A DNA stretch of 64,000 nucleotides from Sphagnum compactum (taxonomy: Eukaryota > Bryophyta > Sphagnopsida > Sphagnales). Made by a program: the position numbers and the translations under genes. Below, in pieces: positions 1 to 10,345 of the stretch. The stretch spans positions 17,232,875 to 17,296,874 of the forward strand of contig OZ234495.1 in NCBI GenBank assembly GCA_965153455.1, given 5' to 3'. The notes under the pieces were generated by a model. It did no database searches and had not been told where the DNA came from. It saw only the letters and a list, made by a program, of their open reading frames with translations. Position 1 is the first letter of the stretch. Each line of letters starts with the position of its first letter.

Positions 1-429
1 GTGGAACTTGGACTTAACAGAAGGAGCTGACACATGCCTTGCAGAATGAGTTGAAGAGAAGCTGTGCACTTGGAACCAGTGGTTACATGACATTTCCAAG
101 ATGGCCCGGTCAGTCATGACTCCCTCCCCACAACCATGTAAGTACCTTGCCAATTGCAATCTTAATTGAATAGTGGTTTTCATCATGTGAGGTTCAGACA
201 TGTGAAAGTTTCACATGTAGAAACAATAGTATCCATTACCATGTAACCTTTTGGATACATTCATGTATAAGTAGTTCTACTAGCCTTTACATACTGAATA
301 CACATATGTATTCAGTTAACATGGAAAGACACTTGTATCTAAGAGATGCAATTGTTTGTATATGTCTCTCTTCCATGTAAGAGAGTTCATGCTATAAAGA
401 TAAAAATTCATATGAAACATGTCGTCTAT
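1..429. other. Intergenic, no gene seen
   Basis: AT-rich sequence with no open frame of note. It lies just before recognisable copia gag sequence, so it may be the 5' part of that remnant (LTR or leader), but no LTR boundary or primer-binding site could be identified. Confidence 0.4.
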
Positions 430-2260
430 TATATTCTCAAGTAATTGGAATGAGCGTGATACTTTTGCACTCACAATTATTAACAACTGTTTAGATAATC
501 GTGTAGTCTCATATTCAATCTAAAATTACAACAAATGGAGCTTGGCAAGAATTAATAAGGTTATTTGAATCTCAAGATGCAATAACAAAAATGTTTCTAA
601 GAAACAATTTCCAGACTTCGAAAATGAAAGTGAAAATGTTCCTAAACACATCCATACATGTCAATTAATGTTGGAACAATTATCAACTACATGAGCACCA
701 AGTGGATGTAGTTCTTTAATTAATGAGAACTATGGCTCCTAGCTATTGAACCTTTATTATTTCCATGATAAGACAACCCAACATAACATTACAATGAAAA
801 GTTTAAATACTGGGGGAAAGCACATCAAGGGTGAACTGCTTTTCACCCAAAAAGGTGATGTATACCGAATATTATAGTATATAGTAAATTAAAATCTTGA
901 TGGTATCCTTTGGCTATCTTAAACACAAGCAAAAAACTTTAAAATTTGCATGACAACATTTTGGAACTCAAAGTTCACTTTGAGTCAAAATTAATTTTGA
1001 TCCAATGATTAGATGAAAAGGATTGGATCAAATTAATGTACATACAGTATATAACTTACAATTTTAAACCGCAACAAAACCTCATGTTTGTGATTCACGA
1101 AACATCACCAAACAAAATAAAATTGAAAAAATAATGCAATGCCCGTTTATAAAGCTCCTCTTCTTTGATATGGTAGTGGTTTTTTTCGTAAAAAATAGAT
1201 ATTATTATGCATTTATTATAACAATGCAAACAACACACATTTTTTGAATGAAATTTCATTCAAAAACTTTAAATCTCTAAGTGATCCTAGATTTAATTCA
1301 TGTATATCAAAATCATACACCATAAAACAATTCACCAAAGAATTCCATTCACAACCTTAGTTTTGAAATATATATGCAATTTTTTCAAACTTTGTGATAG
1401 GTATTATTTTGTCCCAAATATACTCCATACATTCAAGTTTTTCAATGTTTGTTAGATTTTTTTAAATAATTGACTAGATTTAGTTTAAAGTTAATCAAAT
1501 ATACTTAAAACAACCCAAAAATATTCAAAATGTGATGTCCATACATTAATTGCAAAAAAATATACTTGTGATTATAATTTTTGGGGGGCTTAGTGTGCTT
1601 ATGCACTACTATATCTAATAATCTAACAATGTTAAACGTTGGAAAAGACCTTATAATTTAAGAAGAAAATACCATTCAAACACACTTTTAATTCATAAAA
1701 ACAAAATCCAAGCCAACTTTCCTAATGTCAATAATTATAAATTCAAATTAAATCAAACAATAAAAGGAAGTTCAAATGTTTTTGTTGCAAGAAAATTAAC
1801 CATGCAATAAAATATTGTAATTTAAAATTACTGAAAATAAATGAATTGCAATTCAATCCAACATAGCTACTCAAAATAAAAAATTATATGTAGTTATTAT
1901 GATTGTTGAAAATGGGAATGATAATTCATGGTATTTAGATACCAGAACCACAAATCATATGTCACATGATATTGAATCATTTCTAACATATAATAAATGG
2001 GAAAAGGAGCAACTTGTGTATTTGGGTGATAATTGTACACACCAAATAATTGGACAAAGCAATGTGTCCATAAAAATGGCCAAGTTAAAGAAGTAACTAA
2101 TGTGTTACATGTGCCTAATCTCTAGAAGAATTTATTCTTTGCAAAACACTTTTATCAAGCAAGCGGAGAAATTGTTAGAAAATTTAATAATTATAATCAT
2201 ACTTCACATTAAGACATCACAAGCAAAAAAGACACATCATTTATATAGAAGTAATATCTA
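430..2260 (+). mobile_element. Degenerate Ty1-copia retrotransposon fragment (gag, zinc knuckle, protease)
   Basis: Decayed coding sequence of a Ty1-copia LTR element on the plus strand. About 445-800 reads, across frameshifts and stops, like the UBN2-type gag domain: DTFALTIINNCLDN, then AWQELIRLFESQDAITKMF. Positions 1777-1818 encode a retroviral-type zinc knuckle with C-x2-C-x4-H-x4-C spacing. 1899-2096 encodes the start of the aspartic protease region (SWYLDTRTTNHM). The catalytic D-S-G of the family is replaced by D-T-R, so it should be inactive. Just downstream, 2085-2220 resembles the copia GAG-pre-integrase segment (TNVLHVPNL). The stretch at about 850-1700 does not fit gag and may be an insertion or fully decayed sequence. 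No LTRs, integrase or reverse transcriptase were seen. Confidence 0.8.
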
Positions 2261-3907
2261 TATTTTTCATGCCATTTTTACATTTTGAAGCCCATAGATA
2301 TTGCACAAACACATTTTTTTATGATTTTCACAAAGATTTTATTGATATTTTGTGATATTGTAGGGTTTGAAATATAGGAAATCCTAGTTGAAGATCAACA
2401 GTTGCAATGAGTTATTTCTATCATGATGAAATTTTAAAAGAGTACATGGGCTTATAATTGTCTTAGGTTATAAACTTGTTGAATTCATTGGTGTAGTTTG
2501 CATGTGGCCTAGAACATCTAAGGGCACCACAAACTTGTTGTGGCTTCAAACTTCCATGATAATCTAGACACCAAAGTCTAGGACCCAAGGACTTCAAAAA
2601 GGTTTTGGGTAAAGAATACAAAAATGTTTTGTTTTGCATTCCTTGTCCTAAGGTTGCAAAAGCATAGGTTGCCTATGCATAAGGGTGCAAACAAGATACA
2701 ATGAACCAACATAATTATTTTAGAATAAGATTACATGTCCTTTTTCTTAAAAAAAACATTTTCATCCAAATGAATTTTAGAACAATTTTTCTTGCAATTT
2801 GTTATAATAAATGCTCATAATTTTCTTAGTACATGACATGTTTTTTTGTTTATCATTTTTGAATAATATGAATTTTTGAAAGTATTTTGATTCCTTGTAA
2901 ATTTAGTGTTTTATTTATGAAAATGATAACAATTTCAGATCATAACCACAAATTCATTTTTTACATTTTTATGTTTATAATAAGCTCCAACTGTTCTTAA
3001 TACATCATGTAGATTATACCTCATTTATACATGGTAAAGGACTTTCAAATTTCTAAAATTTTGGATCAATTTTGGAAAGTTTTTTGAATTTTTAAAGTTT
3101 TAGAATTCCACATATTTGAAGGTATGAATGTTTTTTCAGTGTGGTTAATAAGATCTTATCCTCTTAAATTTTTTCTCATTAAATGTGTTTAATTATATAA
3201 GTCCTTTTGATAGTCCTTTGCAAAATTGACTCTTATCTAACACCATAAGTGTTCACTTTCAAAGGTCTTAAATGAAAACTTAAATTTAAAATTTCATCAA
3301 ATGGATTTTTCGTTTGAATTCTTTGACATTTACATGAATGAAAAATAACAACTTGCCACAATTGTTATGGTTTCAAATGGAAAAAACATAAGTATTTATC
3401 CAATTTTGACTATTTTTCTTTGCAATCTGACACCCTTTTTGGCTCATTAGATTGTGATTGCACCCATAAACATAGGCTACAAAAAAAAGATGATATGAGA
3501 TGATGCTGTGAAATGTTAAAGTACCTAGCATGCAATGTGCCTAGGTTTTTTTTCAATGCCCGCTAGGTTTAATCATGGACATAAACTTGTTTCATCTGTC
3601 CACCAATAATGGTTTTTTTTCCCCACTTTTTAACCTTTTGTTTTTTTTATATGTGTTTAGAAATTGCTTAAGTAAAATACAAACCTTGACAAAAAGAAGA
3701 CCACATGGGATGGTGGTTTTGTTTCATGTTTTGGGTCTCCATGTTTTTCAACTCTTCATCCCTTAACAATTTTGTTTGGCCCACAAATTTTCTCATGTTT
3801 TTGTGCTTTCCTTTTCTACCTATGCATGAATAATACAATGGTGTTGGCAATAGTCTATGCACCCAAATTTTTCACATGAAAAGAGAACCCTAAGCAAGCT
3901 AGTCTTC
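2261..3907. other. Intergenic, no gene seen
   Basis: AT-rich sequence with many stops on both strands. Short open frames near 3575-3862 overlap on opposite strands and resemble nothing I recognise. It may contain the decayed rest of the copia element. Confidence 0.4.
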
Positions 3908-4475
3908 AATCCTATATATAAAAGCTAACGTGGTGTCTGTGTGTCCGTCTGTGTGTCACAAGACGTTCTGCGTTTTAACATTACGCCGGAACCGGCGGCA
4001 GTTAGGGCAGTTGGGAAACATATTGAAAAACAAATTCTTAGAAATTGCCATGATGTCTCTTCCAGTCACTGCCCGTTCCCTATGGAGCTGGTCTGTAGTA
4101 GATGGCAAAATAGGATAAGTGAAGTTTTAATCAGGGCACAAAATCAGCACCCATGGCACATATAATCCTATATATCTTATATATTAAAGCAAACGTGGTG
4201 TCTGTCTGTGTGGACAAAAATTGGGCAGTGCCTGGAGATTCTTCCAGTCACTGCCCGTTCCCTGTGGAGCTGGTCTGTAGTAGATGGCAAAATAGGATAG
4301 GTGAGGTGATAATCAGGGCACAAAATCAGCACCCATGGCACATATAATCCTATATATCTTATATCTAATATCTTATATATAAAAGCAAACGTGGTGTCTG
4401 TCTGTCTGTGTGGACAAAAATTGGGCAGTGCCTGGAAGATTCTTCCAGTCACTGCCCGTTCCCTGTGGAGCATCT
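3908..4475 (+). repeat. Three tandem units with internal near-palindromes
   Basis: Three direct copies, starting near 3910, 4182 and 4376. Each opens with a TATATA-AAAGC-AACGTGGTGTCTGT type start followed by (TCTG)n-like sequence. Each unit contains the arm TTCCAGTCACTGCCCGTTCC, and the first two end in CAGCACCCATGGCACATATA. In copies 2 and 3 the core forms a near-perfect palindrome (4223-4256 and 4423-4457) running from GGGCAGTG to CACTGCCC. Copy 1 has about 45 extra bases inside that core. Copy 3 diverges after 4475. The short open frames here are repeats of each other, not genes. Confidence 0.8.
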
Positions 4476-5539
4476 GATGATGATAATAATAATCGTCTAT
4501 GCGTCTGTGTGTCTGAACATGTCCATTCCGACCCGTTTACAGTCTCTGCGAGGCCGATTCTGCAACCCCCCAGATGACAAATTTACTATTGCAGGATTTT
4601 TTATGCACAAAATAGGGTGGACAGTCCAAGACTGGCTTCAATAGGTGGACAGTCTAAGAAGTTGAAGATATCAACTTTTGGATGGGGATGGTAGGGTGTT
4701 GGGGGAAGTATTTTTGGGATTTGGAGGGTGGGTGAGGAGATTTGGGTGCGTTTTTTTTTTTCCCGAAGGATGCATGGGCTAAGGGTTTAGGAGGGTCATG
4801 ATTTTTATTTTTTTCGTGGAGGGGGGGAGGGGGTGGGGGTGGGGTTCTAGAGGTCTTAATAGGTGGAAGTGAGAAAAAACACATTGTAATATTATGTTGG
4901 GGAACACATTGGGAACCAAAGAAAAATGAAAAGAAACCCTCCCCCCACCCCCCCCTGGCCCCTCCTCCCAAAATTTAAAAGGAATAAAAGCAAGGCACCT
5001 TGAGTGCACCCTTGGGCCTTCCATTGGCTGCATGAAATTTCTATTCCCAAAAGAGTTCGTCACCGTTGAGAACCGGAGTGGGAAAAGCGAAGGACCGGGT
5101 GGGGGGGATCGACGGGATGCATTATGCACCGGGTTCACACTAGTTCATCTAAAAGCGCAAAACAATCTTTTGGTACATTTCTTCTCCCTTCTGGCTTTCT
5201 CGCAACTTCATTCAAAATATCAAGGTGTGTCTCATTTCATATGTTATTGTTTTTGTTGATGTTTCTTCTATGTCCTCTCTTTCATGCAATATTTTGCAAG
5301 TGTTTGGTATGTCTTCTCTTCTTCCTTACAATGTCTTGCAACTTTGCAAATACTAAGATGCATGTAAAAGAAAATTGGAGGCATGGATGGATGCTAGGGC
5401 TTGCCCAAAATAGTGCTACACATATTCTATACACAAAAACTTTACATGAAAAAATAATTTTTTAGGGGCAAACTTGTCAATTTGCTTCAGATAGCTTAAA
5501 CTCACAACTACCTAGACATTTCCTAGGCTATGTAGGACT
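4476..5539. other. Intergenic, no gene seen
   Basis: Contains G-rich and C-rich runs at 4680-4980 that create proline/glycine-rich open frames of no apparent meaning, and a more GC-balanced patch at 4980-5150. No domain was recognised on either strand. Confidence 0.4.
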
Positions 5540-5660
5540 TTAGCTCAATGGTAGGTGACCTAAATGGCATGGTTGTTTTCGTATTTCGTATCTAGATTCC
5601 AACCCAATGGATGCAAATGAAAGTCCAGCTGCCTTCTACCATTGAGCTTAACTTTGGGGT
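5540..5660 (-). repeat. tRNA-like / SINE-like fragment with inverted A-box copies
   Basis: On the minus strand, 5651-5636 reads TTAAGCTCAATGGTAG, resembling a tRNA A box (TRGYNNARNNGG). About 35 bases further, 5605-5591 reads GGGTTGGAATCTAGA, resembling a B box (GGTTCGANTCC) with mismatches. No cloverleaf with paired acceptor or anticodon arms could be drawn, so it is not called a functional tRNA. A second A-box-like copy, TTAGCTCAATGGTAGG, lies on the plus strand at 5540-5555, so the two A-box motifs form an inverted repeat. A decayed tRNA-derived SINE or pseudogene is the likeliest reading. Confidence 0.35.
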
Positions 5661-6619
5661 GCCAACGACTTGTCAAGTTAGGTCTACTATTGTGCTTCAA
5701 AAAATAATAAAATAATAAAAAAAATTTAAAAAAACAAAAAAACAAAACAAAAGCATTAAAGCAAGGGCAGTATTAAAAAACTTAAAATTGTAGCTCATTC
5801 CAAAATAGAATGGCCAACTTTTAACTGTGAGATATGTCAACTTCAAAACATAATTTTACATGTCCAAGATTTGCAACTATATCTAGAGGGCTCGTTAAAT
5901 CCATAACATTTATTCTAAACATGAGAAGTCATCTTATGTTTTTGGTTTGGCTCTAGCATTTTTCATAAGGGCCCATAGTTTTTTCTTTTGTGCACATAAT
6001 AAGATCTTGGCAATAAGATTTGGAAACAATCTTGGATAGGTCATTACACACAATAAGGCCCTTAGAGCATCATCCGTAATCAACACTTGCCCTTAGCAAC
6101 TGCCTAGTAATGCCCCCCTCCATGGGCCTTACATACCACAAAAATTGCTACACTTTAATGAAAGCAATGTCACCCTACTTTTGAAAGATCTAGGGGTAGA
6201 ATTGCCCATCATCAAACATGTATTTATCATCAAACATTTTCCACTATTTTCTTCATTCCTTAACCAAATTGAACAACTTTTGTGTCACTAGGCGTGCTAG
6301 TTAGAGAGCTACAAATGTTCGTGTTCTTTCAATGACAAAAGTAAAAGAGAAATGAAGAAAACACTAGAAGAAGTTGAATGATTGTTTATTTCAGGCTTTT
6401 TTTAAAAAAATAGCTCTAAAACCTTCTCTAGTTCCAAACCCATGTCTATTTCATTTTTAATCATTTTTGAATTATTTAAAGCCCAATTTCTTTGTATTCC
6501 ACAAGCAAAGATGTAATGATCAAAGATTTTAAGCTCAAAATCTTAATTTGTTTTGATTCACCCATCATCAAACACTAAACCAGGCCCTTACATCAAACAT
6601 CTTATTTCAGTTTTCAGGT
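5661..6619. other. Intergenic, no gene seen
   Basis: AT-rich sequence with no recognisable coding on either strand. The part next to 6620 is where the rest of the minus-strand copia gag would continue, but it is no longer readable. Confidence 0.4.
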
Positions 6620-6985
6620 CTAAAATTTGTCTTTGACATACATTTTAGTGACAATATTTTTCGATTCAAATAGATTTTTTAATCTTTTCCATGCCTCTTT
6701 AGATGTTTTCTTGGATTGTACATGTAAGATGATGGTGTTATCCAAACAATTGTTGATAATCGTAAAAGTGAGATTGTCACATCTTTCCTCGTAAATCAAA
6801 CTACCTACCCCAATAGTAAGTAAAACTTGCATCCTAGTAACAATTTGGGATGTAATTGGGACTACAAATTTTTGTCTTATCCATCCACTATGGTTAGAAG
6901 CTTCTTTCGTTTGAAAAAAAACATCATCCTATGTTTCCACACATGGAAATAAAAACCATCAAATTTGGTTCAACATGGCTTACAT
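6620..6985 (-). mobile_element. Ty1-copia gag fragment (UBN2-type), minus strand
   Basis: Reading the minus strand from about 6985, the translation first resembles the conserved start of copia gag (FDGFYFHVWKHRM, then KLLTIVDG). A frameshift leads into the 70-codon open frame 6832-6620 with LTFTIINNCLDN and KEAWKRLKNLFESKN, the same segment seen in the plus-strand copy at about 470-600. It stops at 6620 with no downstream zinc knuckle or pol. It is therefore an isolated gag relic, in the opposite orientation to the first. Confidence 0.8.
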
Positions 6986-8029
6986 CTACCTTTAATTAAT
7001 AATTAGGCATAATGTTGTAATAAAATTTCAGATTTTAATGTTCATTTAATAAGGACATTATTTCAATCTCCTAATTCAATTTTCCAAAGTAATATGCCTT
7101 TAGCATTAATTGATTTAAATTAACAATTATTATACATTCAAATAAATATAAAATATTTATAATTTTATCTGCATTGGATATAACAAATGTACATTTAATT
7201 GGATTGTGCTCAAAGTGACCAAAAGATTGATAAGTTTATAAAGATTGTGCCAAATTTCCTTTCAATTTGGATGTCTCTTATTTGATTCATACTTTCCATT
7301 CAATTAAATTTTCAGCATCAAAAGGATGAAATGTAAATATTCTTATGTAGGATTCCAATTAAAATTATCATCAATTTTAATCTTGTCATAACATATTGAA
7401 ATTGAAATTTCTTCATGTTGTTAATCATTTACATTATTCCCCCTAAGACATATCAATCAATTATTGAAAGTCAATTCATTCATAACTCAAAAATTAGCTT
7501 CAAATTGAATATTTAAAAACCAAAATTTTTAATTAATTTTTTTTCGAAAAGAACACCTAGGAAATATTCATGACATTTATCTTTTCCAAGGTTTGATACC
7601 ATGTTGGAAGAGGTAGAGACACAACTTGCAATGCAAATAACTATTTTAGTAGGAAGAGATGATCGTCTTCTATAGTTCCAAAATGAAGTGACCAAATGTC
7701 ACATACAAGTGGTTACTATATGGAAGACTAATACATTACATTGTATGTATGTATATCAATATCTAACAATAAATGAAAAGATTTGCACACAAAAAAATTA
7801 TCTTTCGATATGGATGTTGTATTTGTAAATATTGTTGCCAAGGTTCGAGAATTGCAACTTTTTATACTCCATGTGTCACATAAACAAACCTTTTCAACAT
7901 CTACCCCTTCTCACTTGCAAAACAAGATTTCACAACTTCTAATCAAACAACACAAATGCCACAAATTAGGGTAAAGGACCACTTGGTATAGTTACTTGTA
8001 AATTTGAAGCCATACATTGGTCTCCTTTG

Positions 8030-8225
8030 TGCATCCCATTTTTAAGCTTTTGTATTCAAGCTTTAAGCCAAACAAATCACATTGCTCATTAGTAGATTCA
8101 TTTGCATGTTTCATTTCAAGCTTTTGTATTCAACTTTCAAGCAAAAGCAAATCACACTTCGCCCTTCATAGATTCATTTGCGCATTCCATTTTTGAACTT
8201 ATGTATAAAATTTTCAAGCCAAAAA
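8030..8225 (+). repeat. Imperfect tandem repeat, about 75 bp, 2.5 copies
   Basis: Copies begin near 8044, 8118 and 8196 with AAGCTTTTGTATTCAA-like sequence. The first two continue through AAATCACA and then AGATTCATTTGC. The third is cut short after CAAGCCAAAAAGATC. The open frame at 8102-8320 is this repeat read in one frame. Confidence 0.6.
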
Positions 8226-8739
8226 GATCTATTGTAGCTTGCAAGTTTTGTAGCAAGTCAACATTCATGTTACAACGATTGCTTCCATTTGCTACTTGTT
8301 GTGTAACATTCATTAACTAAAAAAAACACCATGATGTAAAAGATCTCACCTTATTAATCTATTGCCACACAAGTTTTGCATGCCTAGTATTTTTTCTTTC
8401 ACCAACTGACCAAAAAATGTTCACAAAAAAAAAACCCCTATTAAGCATTAATGAATTTTTTCTTTTTTGGTCTTGATATCATTTATATATATATATATAT
8501 ATTGATTGGGAAAAACTTGAATAAATTCTGTAATTTTTTTTCCAACAAAACATTACCACTTAGTATTTATGAATTTCTTAAAATTTTGAAAAAAGACCAT
8601 GATTGTTACACAACACTTAAGTAAAATTTTCATCTTTTGATGAAGTTATTGTTTTGGTTAAGCATCAACAAAGTTTTAAGAGTAGCCTCCATCAAACACC
8701 AAACTTCAGAAAACACTAGACATAAAAAGGATATTCTAA

Positions 8740-9010
8740 ATTTGCTATGAAATAACAACATATTTTGAAAATATTTTAGGTATATCTTGAAATATAATAT
8801 ATATTTTACATATGTTCTCATAATGAATTATAGGCACCTTGAAACACATTTAAATAAGTATTTTTTTTACTTTTTTAATAAGTTACCCCCTATATTGTTT
8901 TGCACATTGTTTGGAATAAAATGGAATTGACCTCCCCAAGATAGTGTTGTTAATTGTTACCTTTTTTTTTAATGGCACTATGCATTGCAATGAAGTGTTA
9001 TTTGTTTTTC
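8740..9010 (+). repeat. Dispersed repeat family A, copy 1
   Basis: Shares order and wording with 35228-35430. Common segments include TTTGCTATGAAATAA, CATAATGAATTAT-GGCACCTT, ACATTTAA-TA, and TTTGCACA-TGTTTG-AATAAAATGGAA followed by TGAC-TCC. Both copies are on the plus strand about 26.5 kb apart, so this is a dispersed element whose ends are not defined. Confidence 0.6.
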
Positions 9011-9390
9011 TCTTCAATTTTTGGGTTTAATTATATGGTTTCATAATATTTACACTAATGATTAACGTTTACAGTGTTTGTTTAAAATGTGTTTAATTCA
9101 ATGATGTTGCATATTTTGCAACACCTTCATGTATCTAAAAGCTAACATTATGCTTGGTGAAATTTGTAATACTACTTAGGTTTTTATACAAACCTCAATT
9201 GGGTATGGCAAAAGATGCAATGGCCAAATTATATCATATGCCAAAATGTGCAATATCTTCATAAGTTTACACCAATGTTAGGTGGCTATCAAAATCCCCA
9301 TAATATTTGTCTACAATTTTAGATAGGTTTTCATTGTGAAAATTGAAGGTTATCACCCCTTATGAAATTAGTCATGCTGGTTAATTTTTT

Positions 9391-9530
9391 GGCCAGGTTT
9401 TCAAAATCCACCCACCCGTTGATTCTAGGGGGTTCAAGGAGCCACCACAAGGATTGGCCTGCGGTTTCTGCGGGGGTTCAAGACTTGGCTAAAGAACTGG
9501 TCTGGCAATTCAGGGGGTGAAAACCTGCCC
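9391..9530. repeat. Small inverted-repeat element (MITE-like), uncertain
   Basis: GGCCAGGTTTTC at 9391-9402 is matched by GAAAACCTGCCC at 9519-9530 (11 of 12 in inverted orientation), and CACCC / GGGTG pair just inside. The enclosed sequence is richer in G+C than its flanks. No target duplication was identified. Confidence 0.35.
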
Positions 9531-10345
9531 AGAACTTGAACCATCACATTTTGGCTACAAGTGTAGTCCATTGAATCAAATTCTCAAGATCATCATCAAA
9601 CATAGGGCGCTTCACTATGTAATTAATTTATTTTTAGTTCTCCCAAAAAGAATCCATTACATATAGATCCAATGCTATTTGTTTCATGCAGCATGCGCCA
9701 TCCTCCTAAAGATTCTGATTCTGAGACAGGAGGTTCCACTGTGGTGACTCCACCTCACAGTTCAATGTCAAGAATGACCAAATTATGAGCAATGGTTCCA
9801 ACTACAGGTCTTCAAAAGACATTAGGAAGCCATGTATGTAGAGGGAGCACACACCTGCTGTAAGCAACTTCGAAGATGATTTAATCTGGTGACATCCAAC
9901 TATTATTGTTTTGTACCATACAAAGTTTTCACAGGCTGACTTCTTCCAGATTTCGCTGGAGCGCAGTACCATAATTGAAGAGCAGGTGTCTTAACACACT
10001 AGTATCCCTCCAGCATTACATACACAAATCCATGGTTTGAATTTTCAGTCCTCCTGCAACAAAGCAAATTCACCAGAAGAAACTTTCTGAGAAAAATATT
10101 GTATGAAACCATTGCAGATGCTTTAGGAGCAGATTGCTTTTCCTAAGAAGAGAAAAGTTCATGGCTAGTAATACTCTCATGCGAATGAAGAAATCTCCAT
10201 ATTCTCAATTCAAAACAGAAACCAGGTGAATTTTTGTTTCCTTTGAGTAAAAGAAATACTCACAATAAGGACTAAGAACAGGGAAGAGGAAATGCATAGA
10301 AGGGAAGAACTAGTTCAACATGAACTATTCAGCTAGTCGTATAAA
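9531..10345. other. 3' side of the TSP1-repeat gene
   Basis: Sequence of higher complexity than the AT-rich flanks. It probably contains the 3' untranslated region and downstream flank of the minus-strand gene ending at 10346. TTTATT at about 9628 (AATAAA on the minus strand) could serve as a distal polyadenylation signal, but is not convincing. It also contains the possible plus-strand exon at 9692-9788. Confidence 0.4.
9692..9788 (+). other. Possible terminal coding exon, 31 codons
   Basis: A good splice-acceptor-like stretch (CTATTTGTTTCATGCAG) ends at 9691. It is followed by a frame beginning ATG at 9693, rich in polar residues (MRHPPKDSDSETGG) and ending in TGA at 9788. Composition is more gene-like than the surroundings. 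No partner exon was found upstream on the plus strand, and the stretch lies 3' of a convergent minus-strand gene. It could be a stray exon fragment or chance. Confidence 0.2.

Larger units (their letters stand above)
6986..9390. other. Intergenic with minor repeats, no gene seen
   Basis: AT-rich and stop-rich on both strands. It includes a (TA)n run near 8484-8502 and the two repeats listed separately (8030-8225, 8740-9010). Short open frames at 7513-7695 (minus) and 7783-7974 (plus) show no recognisable domain. Confidence 0.4.

Noticed and set aside
5540-5660. Functional tRNA gene
   Set aside because: A-box and B-box-like words are present but no acceptor, anticodon or T-arm pairing could be drawn.
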